NCBI RefSeq assembly: GCF_008831285.2
Contig: NC_045143.1
Span: forward strand, 14,161,151-14,225,150
Source: Nymphaea colorata
Taxonomy: Eukaryota; Streptophyta; Magnoliopsida; Nymphaeales; Nymphaeaceae
Length of the DNA: 64,000 nt
Direction: 5' to 3'
Shown here: in pieces, positions 61,201 through 64,000 of the stretch
How the letters are laid out: every line of letters starts with the position of its first letter
How positions within the stretch are numbered: position 1 is the first letter of the stretch
Made by a program: the position numbers and the translations under genes
The notes under the pieces: generated by a model
Database searches by the model: none
The model's input: the letters and a program-made list of their open reading frames with translations, nothing else
What the model was told of the DNA's origin: nothing

Positions 61201-63875
61201 CATGTGCTGACAGAGGTACTTGAGCCTTCTTTCACACATACCTGTGTGACATAGGCTCTCCGCTGGTGCTATGTTGACAATCCTTAGCTTCCATGTGGAC
61301 CTTTTCTCCATGTTGGGACCTTCCTATGGAACCTTGGCCAAACATATTCGAAGGTCTGCTGCTCCATATGACTTCCTGAGGTGAACATGGCCTATTGGGT
61401 CTCCAATGGGGCTTTTGCTTCACCACCAAGAATATATGTATGCCATAACTAGTTTATACCATTGTATTTGAAATTTATGAAGTTTCTGAATAATTTTCCA
61501 AAAATCTAATCCATATGCATGTCCTCTACGTTCTTCACAGAATTTTCCAAGACTACACCCATGAAGCATGTTTTCTTGATGAAAAAATATGATGTTTTGC
61601 TTTACCTAGAATATACAAAGATCCTAGCTATATCAGTCTTGATATTCACCGCAGTTCAGTCTTGCAGAAAATAAGGAAGAAAAAGACAAGAGAGAAGGGA
61701 GATGACTGCGATAACAGCACGCAGTCTCCACCATAAAATTTTATTATCTCACGTTAGATACAAGGCCAGAATAATAAACCAAAAGGGTACAACAAATTAC
61801 TTTATATGCCATTAATGAAACATAAAGGCACGTGAAAACAGAAATGAAACAACACCTATTCTTGATGGGTTTGGGTCTGGACCAAGATCCAAGCCATTGT
61901 CACAGAAAACACGTATTAATCGAAAAACACATATAATACGTGAAAAATAAGTCAGCCGTATAAAACGGCAATTAGACGCGTCTTTTTTAACATGAACAAC
62001 AGCATCAGGTGAGGGATTATGAGATGGAAAGGAAAATGTGAGGCTGCACAATCCTTTCACCTAGGCAGGTCATTCATAGCACTACTCTAGGAGACAAAAT
62101 GAAGTAAATGGGCACGTAACATCAACTCACATTTTATATGGATAAGCACTCTGACACTCTCTAAGACTCTTGACATGATAGAACACCCACTAGATTTGGA
62201 AGCTACGAAAGACATGTGTGCAACAAAACATGCAGTAATAGCCAATGAACAACCCGGATCAAGTTTAAAACAGCAAGGATAAAAAATGCTTTTGACAAGA
62301 TCTGCAGTCCAATCACCATGAAGATCAGTTATGAAACTTAATAGCTTTAACAAGTCATACATTTTTAAGACCTTAACATGAATGTGAAGTCAAAATGAGG
62401 ATTCCATTGGTGAACCCCCATATGTACCACCATTCAAGTGGTAGCCTGAACTTCTTTTCCTTAATGAACATCAGTGCACTATTCCTTAATGAACATCAGT
62501 GCACTACCATCCATACCTTGATTACAGAAAACCTTTCCAGTTTTACTTCAAATTGAGCAACTTTTTCAATTATGGCATCCAGCAATAGCTTCATTTTGTG
62601 GTTGTATCCAAACACAGTCAACTGTGGAAGATCAAGGAATCAGTCAGACCAAGTTAGACTTAAAAATTTTCCTGAACAAGGAAATAGGATTTGTCATGGA
62701 AACCTAATCACGGTATTAGTTTCAAAATGAAATACAAAAAGTTAACTAATTTTAACCCTATGAAAGCTTAAAATCTAATAAATCTACAGCAGGTAAACTT
62801 GTGCACAGAAAAAGAAAACTAATGAAAGCAAACCTGTTCAGACTTGAAAGATGCTATGGATGTAAGAAAAAGGAAAACATGTAAATGAAATGCACATCAC
62901 TGGCCATGCTTATGACTCACATATGAGGGTTAAAACAGTAAAATAAGTTATAACAAATTACAATAAAGAGGAGGAAAAGAGACCTTGACTAGAAAAGGAG
63001 ATACAACTTGTGTATTTTAGCACAAAGAATGGTAACAAAAAAGTGTATAAAATGTGATAAATAAGTCAGCTGTTTCAATTAAAAAAAAAAAATCATCGTT
63101 TGTTGAAAAAATGTCAAAACGAAAATATGCAAAAAAAAAAAGTGTTTTTTTCACATTTTCACATTTTTCAGGTTTTTTCATTTTAAGCATTTTTATATTT
63201 CTTTAATGCAGAACTGTTTGTTTTCTAATTTTTATATGTTGCCTATTTATTCCTCACTTTGTTTTCAACTAATTGTAAGGATTTTTAAAATTTTTTAAAA
63301 GTTAGACACATTTTCGCATATTTTTCTTTTTTTTTACAAGCTCGCTGTATTATACCTAAGAAAAACCTCGTCGTTTAAAATGTGTGAATGTTTTTTGTGA
63401 CTATGGTACAAAGAATAGTATTTTAGGCATTTCAAGTGCTCGAGCATGCTATTTATAGAGGCAAAAAAATCAATGGTATTGTACTAAATTTGGCAACAAA
63501 AGAATATAAGAAATTTTCGACAATGGATTCCATCCAAGACATGCAACGGTTTATAACAAATCATAAAACCATACGTTTTCTCCATATCTCTAACCATTTC
63601 ATGGTATGCCAACCAATACTCAATTATGCTCTCCTATCAAATAAAATATCATCCTAAAAATACAATTAATTATTAGTTTGCAAACAAAATCCACGTAATT
63701 ATGTAATAAATTGGACAAAGACTGACAATATTCAAAAAGAAAAACATAGCACAAGTATTCATGGGAAAATGACTTTAAGGAAAAAGTCATAAAAGAGGGA
63801 ATGATAAAAACACCTGGAAACCAAAATCAGATTGAGATATCTTGTATCTCAAACCAGCAACTTGTGCATCATAAG
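28571..63875 (-). CDS. IDE: insulin-degrading-enzyme-like M16 metalloprotease, C-terminal half
   Basis: Nine minus-strand exons join in frame with GT-AG introns: 63875-63814, 62621-62517, 59215-59014, 58919-58711, 35070-34946, 34878-34827, 34752-34666, 29467-29345 and 28822-28571. They encode the last 404 residues of a family M16 protein; relatives have about 970-1020. M16A enzymes are zinc proteases that cut peptides trapped in a two-halved chamber. This part is the non-catalytic half, which binds substrate. LRTVEQLGY (residues 219-227) matches the conserved block whose Arg and Tyr contact substrate in human IDE (Arg824, Tyr831). The zinc site HxxEH would lie in exons to the right of the window. 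There are no internal stops. Plant homologues include a peroxisomal protein, and the C-terminus here is VRL. The 23.6 kb fifth-exon intron is filled with nested transposons. Confidence 0.93.
29345..29467 (-). CDS. IDE: IDE-like exon
   Basis: 41 codons: NNVNALIEMKLEKHKNLREE, then SLFYWQEIVDGTFIFDRKEAE. Acceptor TTTGCAG, donor GTTTGA. Strongly conserved in plant M16 proteins. Confidence 0.94.
29743..30110 (+). pseudogene. Ty1/copia RNase H fragment in IDE intron
   Basis: Plus-strand frames read ACQFINEAEFGHMDAVKTIL and RYLKETVGVGLL, then a YINVDWAGD block, and finally NTEAEYRCMAAAV: the order of a copia RNase H. Stops and frame changes interrupt it. No LTR is attached. It lies in the intron between exons 29345-29467 and 34666-34752, antisense to the gene. 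Confidence 0.7.
30111..31252. other. intron sequence, nothing recognised
   Basis: Part of the 5.2 kb IDE intron. A 75-codon minus-strand frame at 30121-30348 has no recognisable domain. A GCACCCGCACCCACACC tract at about 31086 recalls the GC-rich subterminal parts of the CTATGTCAC hAT family, but ends could not be set. Confidence 0.35.
31253..31335. repeat. compound (CA)n(TC)n(TA)n microsatellite
   Basis: About 17 CA units (31253-31286), about 9 TC units and about 15 TA units without interruption, inside the IDE intron. Confidence 0.95.
31336..33540. other. intron sequence, nothing recognised
   Basis: A diverged direct repeat is visible (GTGAATTTCTAGAAGTTGC at about 32559 and TTGAATTTCCAGACGTTGC at about 32672). 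No coding region is supported. Confidence 0.35.
33545..33853 (+). pseudogene. Ty3/gypsy integrase C-terminal/chromodomain fragment
   Basis: Plus-strand frames give WRGTDIDNATWEDAADVEP and, after a frameshift, FFLHLEDKVPLNERE. The ATWED and LEDKV signatures mark the C-terminal chromodomain tail of plant chromoviruses. A purine-rich CGAGAGGGAGAT tract follows and leads into a TGTTAAAG LTR start. It is a different, shorter-LTR family from the Tekay/Del-like elements. Confidence 0.65.
33854..34060 (+). mobile_element. putative LTR following the chromodomain fragment
   Basis: Starts TGTTAAAGAAGTC immediately after the polypurine-like tract. The right end is uncertain (near 34040-34060) and the upstream LTR is missing. 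Confidence 0.4.
34061..34665. other. intron sequence, nothing recognised
   Basis: AT-rich remainder of the IDE intron up to exon 34666-34752. Confidence 0.5.
34666..34752 (-). CDS. IDE: IDE-like exon
   Basis: 29 codons beginning DPGQLDERVEAFLKMFEDKL and ending ALSIEEFE; acceptor CCTATAG, donor GTGAAA. Confidence 0.92.
34827..34878 (-). CDS. IDE: IDE-like exon
   Basis: 52 bp: one base completing the Arg codon, then NDSGIRGLQFIVQSTVK. Short introns of 67 bp and 74 bp flank it. Confidence 0.92.
34946..35070 (-). CDS. IDE: IDE-like exon with conserved substrate-binding block
   Basis: 41 codons plus two bases, starting VDLDDLVLNIKLQLFVLVAK and containing FHQLRTVEQLGYIAILMQ. The Arg and Tyr of LRTVEQLGY match the substrate-contact Arg and Tyr of animal IDE. 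It joins in frame across the 23.6 kb intron (acceptor AATGTAG). Confidence 0.94.
35574..35674. mobile_element. right end of a CTATGTCAC-family hAT-like element
   Basis: A (TA)n tract followed by CTGTACCCGTACCTATGTGACATAG. The last bases are the reverse complement of CTATGTCAC, the terminus of the hAT at 44123, preceded as there by GTACCCGTACC. The left end was not found. It interrupts a copia RT fragment. Confidence 0.45.
35675..35900 (-). pseudogene. Ty1/copia reverse-transcriptase start, fragment
   Basis: The minus strand reads MEAINDEIEGLHECGTWEIV, then RKWVYQIMYKPYGSIERW and DYDETFS, which is the start of a copia RT domain, with stops. It is cut on the low side by the hAT-like end at 35674 and on the high side by gypsy RNase H sequence near 35900-35915. 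That junction marks the left limit of the large nested stack. Confidence 0.7.
35915..36690 (+). pseudogene. Ty3/gypsy (Tekay/Del-like) RNase H and integrase remnant
   Basis: Plus-strand homologue of the pol remnant at 15615-17325. It begins inside RNase H (LFSQKDLNLRQR, then a stop where Arg or Trp is expected), continues NYDFKISYHPEKVNVVADAL and CSMLTR, and then jumps to the integrase C-terminal part: AQSRQKSYADIRRRELAYDV, GDHVFLKISPTKS, GPFEILEKIGEVAYRL, and a chromodomain end ELEEDMKKKYPHLFLH. The integrase core is deleted. A 25 bp piece around GATGCTTTGAGCAGACATGC is duplicated at about 36034 and 36090, at the deletion. Everything 5' of RNase H is missing. Confidence 0.85.
37011..37544 (+). 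repeat. copia1 5' LTR
   Basis: TGTTAGAAATT...GATTTACA. It has a long TA/TG tract (37106-37150), a perfect inverted repeat (CCAACGGCTAGA, 2 bp gap, TCTAGCCGTTGG) at 37269-37294 and a TATAAATA box at 37343, about 50 bp downstream. Confidence 0.93.
37841..41961 (+). pseudogene. copia1 gag-pol, disrupted
   Basis: Domain order of Ty1/copia. Gag from the ATG at 37841, with a zinc knuckle (CFHCQEGHTKLRC, about 38644). Protease with LDSGASFHMT (about 38886). Integrase with HSDVWGP, FRSDFGGEF and QQNGIAERKHRH. Reverse transcriptase with LDVKNAFLNG and LLLYVDD. RNase H with STEAEYRAMA and CCDNKSAIYIA. In-frame stops fall at about 37939, 38102, 39537, 40578 and 41355, with frameshifts in late gag (about 38390-38560) and near the end (about 41925). 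Four of the five stops replace tryptophan. A (GAT)n tract encodes an Asp-rich linker (about 40170-40210). Several catalytic motifs survive, but no complete product can be made. Confidence 0.92.
41974..42477 (+). repeat. copia1 3' LTR
   Basis: Copy of the 5' LTR with a shorter TA tract and no TG run. The inverted repeat CAACGGCTAGA/TCTAGCCGTTG is at 42203-42226 and TATAAATA at 42276. Confidence 0.93.
44330..44439 (+). CDS. candidate first coding exon of the hAT transposase
   Basis: An ATG at 44330 opens a frame (MASAAGWQHSKAM...) ending at a strong donor, CAG|GTAAGT. A T-rich tract and acceptor TAATCTAG end at 45043, and splicing 44439 to 45044 gives an AGT codon followed in frame by the downstream ATG at 45045. 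This would add 37 residues, for a 762-residue protein. The phase match and strong sites support it. The alternative is a 5' leader with translation from 45045. Confidence 0.45.
45045..47308 (+). CDS. hAT transposase (BED finger, DUF659, hAT dimerisation)
   Basis: Two exons, 45045-47047 and 47134-47308, with an 86 bp GT-AG intron (GTAAAT...TTGTAG), encode 725 residues from this ATG. A BED-type zinc finger near residues 45-80 (CNFC, then H and C in VKAHLLKISQKGIQPC) binds the element ends. The DUF659/RNase-H-like core has SDGWTD (about residue 228) and ITDNA (about 287), carrying the catalytic acids, followed by HIFWTSCAVHSLNLAL. The C-terminal hAT dimerisation region includes QPATSSCSERNWS (about 620), with the third acidic residue, and a Glu/Asp-rich tail from exon 2. 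It cuts and reinserts the element by double-strand cleavage with 8 bp duplication. No stop or frameshift was seen, in contrast to every nearby retroelement. The tail may instead end at the TAA in the retained intron (668 residues). Confidence 0.93.
48964..49353 (-). repeat. copia2 3' LTR
   Basis: 390 bp, TGTTAAG...TTTTCACA on the minus strand. A 14 bp perfect inverted repeat with a 4 bp loop (GTTCCAACAGCTCT, arms 49151-49182) lies upstream of the TTATAA box. It carries extra copies of an AAAAATA unit relative to the other LTR. Confidence 0.92.
49368..53658 (-). pseudogene. copia2 gag-pol, lightly disrupted
   Basis: Gag begins at the ATG at 53658 (MEDSKVSIEGGSYYAPYKLD), with zinc knuckle CHFCHEPGHIRPSC. 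The protease loop is LDSDASFHMT, where D-S-G-A is usual. Integrase has HSDVWGP, LRTDSGGEYI and QQNGLSERKHRH; reverse transcriptase MDVKNAFLNG and LLLYVDD; RNase H STEAEYRAMA and CCDNKSSIYIA. One frame runs through all of it apart from a TGA at 52228, a TGA at 50578 and a TAG at 49806 (the last two at expected tryptophans) and a frameshift near 50365-50400. The end is LLDKLSVIAP. Confidence 0.93.
53875..54258 (-). repeat. copia2 5' LTR
   Basis: 384 bp. The inverted repeat GTTCCAACAGCTCT/AGAGCTGTTGGAAC is at 54070-54101, with a TTATAA box about 45 bp further on in the direction of transcription (about 54025). ACTAGCCGTTGGG and CCAACGGCTAGT words also occur. Confidence 0.92.
54264..58097 (+). 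pseudogene. copia3 gag-pol, heavily disrupted
   Basis: Gag from LTKVVDGRAVELDG, zinc knuckle CYLCQEEGHMKPKC, protease IIDSGACFHIT, integrase HSDVWGP, FRSDSGGEFI and QQNEVIERKHRH, reverse transcriptase MDVKNVFLNG and LLLYVDD, RNase H STEAEYRAMT and CCDNKSAIYIA. Many in-frame stops (several at expected Trp or Arg codons) and frameshifts occur, including one in a run of A at about 57750. The TAG after HHKIIT lies at the same codon as a TAG in copia1. Confidence 0.9.
58111..58602 (+). repeat. copia3 3' LTR
   Basis: Follows the polypurine tract TTTGAGAGGGGG and runs TGTTAGAATG...GGTTTTCA. It has a long (TA)n, the inverted repeat CCAACGGCTAGA/TCTAGCCGTTGG at 58342-58367 and TATAAAT at 58414. It ends 108 bp from IDE exon 58711-58919. 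Confidence 0.85.
58711..58919 (-). CDS. IDE: IDE-like exon, upstream border of the 23.6 kb intron
   Basis: Two bases plus 69 codons (NIGPSEAETLVIDIEKILF ... SALLFYVQ), including CKPLFSSQFLTNRIVKL. Acceptor TTTTCCAG, donor GTTATC. The copia3 LTR ends only 108 bp into the following intron. Confidence 0.93.
59014..59215 (-). CDS. IDE: IDE-like exon
   Basis: 67 codons plus one base, starting ESMVKEYENFKFRQPYQQAM and ending FFECYAAG across the splice. Conserved M16 middle-region helices. Acceptor GTTCAG, donor GTCAAA. Confidence 0.93.
59512..59624. mobile_element. possible tiny hAT-like element, CTATGTCAC family
   Basis: Begins CTATGTCACAGGCACACCTAG and ends near GGTCATTGACTAG; flanking 8-mers AAAGTTGT and GATATTGT agree at five positions. 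The interior is rich in GCCTAGGC. A weak case, resting mainly on the left terminus. Confidence 0.3.
59709..60565 (-). mobile_element. lone LTR with adjacent primer site, minus strand
   Basis: On the minus strand it runs TGTTGAGAGAAATA...CAGATCTAACA (857 bp) and is followed by TGGTATCAAAG, an initiator tRNA-Met type primer site. So it is a 5' LTR whose internal region and other LTR are gone after about 60 bp. It contains a (TA)n tract and a run of T. It lies in the 3.3 kb IDE intron in the same sense as the gene. Confidence 0.6.
60566..60899. other. intron sequence, nothing recognised
   Basis: No coding or repeat structure recognised between the LTR and the hAT-like element. Confidence 0.45.
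60900..61254. mobile_element. non-autonomous hAT-like element, CTATGTCAC family
   Basis: 355 bp. Left end CTGTCACATTGGTATGGGTA, right end ATACCTGTGTGACATAG; the inverted ends share the CT(AT)GTCACA core and GGTA(C/T)GGGTAC subterminal words of the hAT at 44123. Flanking 8-mers GCTCCTAG and GCTCTCCG match at five positions. The interior is AT-rich and non-coding. Confidence 0.55.
61255..62455. other. intron sequence with a GATAAATAAGTCAGC-like motif
   Basis: Mostly featureless. A short block at 61900-61990 (ACGTGAAAAATAAGTCAGCC) resembles one at about 63050-63075 in the next intron (TGATAAATAAGTCAGC), hinting at a shared old repeat. Confidence 0.35.
62457..62506. repeat. 25 bp tandem duplication beside a splice donor
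   Basis: CCTTAATGAACATCAGTGCA and the following bases occur twice in a row with a 25 bp period, ending about 10 bp from the donor of IDE exon 62517-62621. Confidence 0.9.
62517..62621 (-). CDS. IDE: IDE-like exon
   Basis: 35 codons beginning LTVFGYNHKMKLLLDAI and ending LERFSVIK; phase 0 at both ends. Acceptor TTCCACAG, donor GTATGG. A 25 bp tandem duplication begins about 10 bases inside the downstream intron. Confidence 0.9.
62622..63813. other. IDE intron with an A/T-run-rich repeat
   Basis: At about 62990-63420 there are long A and T runs, bounded by TATTTTAGCACAAAGAATGG and GGTACAAAGAATAGTATTTT. This may be a small worn transposon. The 73-codon frame at 63436-63657 has no recognisable domain. 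Confidence 0.35.
63814..63875 (-). CDS. IDE: IDE-like exon (first in window)
   Basis: 62 bp: two bases completing a codon, then 20 codons reading YDAQVAGLRYKISQSDFGFQ, typical of the start of the second-half M16 region. Acceptor TTTCAG and donor GTGTTT on the minus strand. Confidence 0.88.
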
Positions 63876-64000
63876 CTGAAATAGGGAAGCACAATAAGAC
63901 ATTAGAGGAGAAACAGGACATTAAACATCATGAAATGAAGGAAAAACATCATGCAACAGCAAAGCAGCTAATTGGGAGCAAGAGATAAGGCATCTGCTAA

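Overview
The window is nuclear DNA from a flowering plant. It contains spliceosomal introns, long-LTR Ty3/gypsy chromoviruses, Ty1/copia elements with tRNA-Met type primer sites, hAT elements with 8 bp target duplications, and AT-rich introns. The species cannot be named from the sequence. There are no bacterial genes, rRNA genes or CRISPR arrays, and I could support no tRNA gene.

Only one host gene is clear. It is the 3' half of an insulin-degrading-enzyme-like M16 zinc metalloprotease on the minus strand (28571-63875), with nine exons joined in frame and coding for the last 404 residues. The catalytic N-terminal half lies beyond the right edge of the window. One intron (35071-58710, 23.6 kb) is swollen by a nested stack of transposable elements. 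Two others (29468-34665 and 59216-62516) hold older debris.

The stack in the large intron was built in steps. A plus-strand Ty1/copia element (copia3, remnant 54264-58602) received a plus-strand Tekay/Del-like Ty3/gypsy element (remnant 35915-48957, with a 3.3 kb LTR). That gypsy LTR then received a complete copia (copia1, 37011-42477, TSD CCTCC) and a complete, apparently autonomous hAT transposon (44123-47572, TSD CTTAGGAT). A minus-strand copia (copia2, 48964-54258, TSD GTTTT) landed on the gypsy/copia3 junction. A deletion removed the left ends of copia3 and the gypsy and joined them to an older minus-strand copia scrap near 35900.

The left 28 kb has no certain host gene. From left to right it holds: a GC/CT-rich tract (1-540); an inverted pair of GGACAG-rich repeats (1375-2190); two small hAT-type MITEs with 8 bp duplications (2742-2933 and 4480-4828); CACTA-like subterminal repeats (3500-6160); a decayed gag-protease of a non-chromoviral gypsy (7320-9620, minus); a purine-rich repeat split by a minus-strand gypsy remnant (12342-17325); a GC-rich open stretch (18320-18850); a TRIM-like miniature LTR element (21501-21946); a second copy of the split repeat (21950-23990); and degenerate tandem arrays (25740-26510 and 27905-28310).

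The elements do not form a pathway with the host gene. The IDE exons look intact despite the load, so the gene is probably functional if the 23.6 kb intron is spliced. The element most likely to still be active is the hAT transposon, whose termini, target duplication and open reading frame are all intact.
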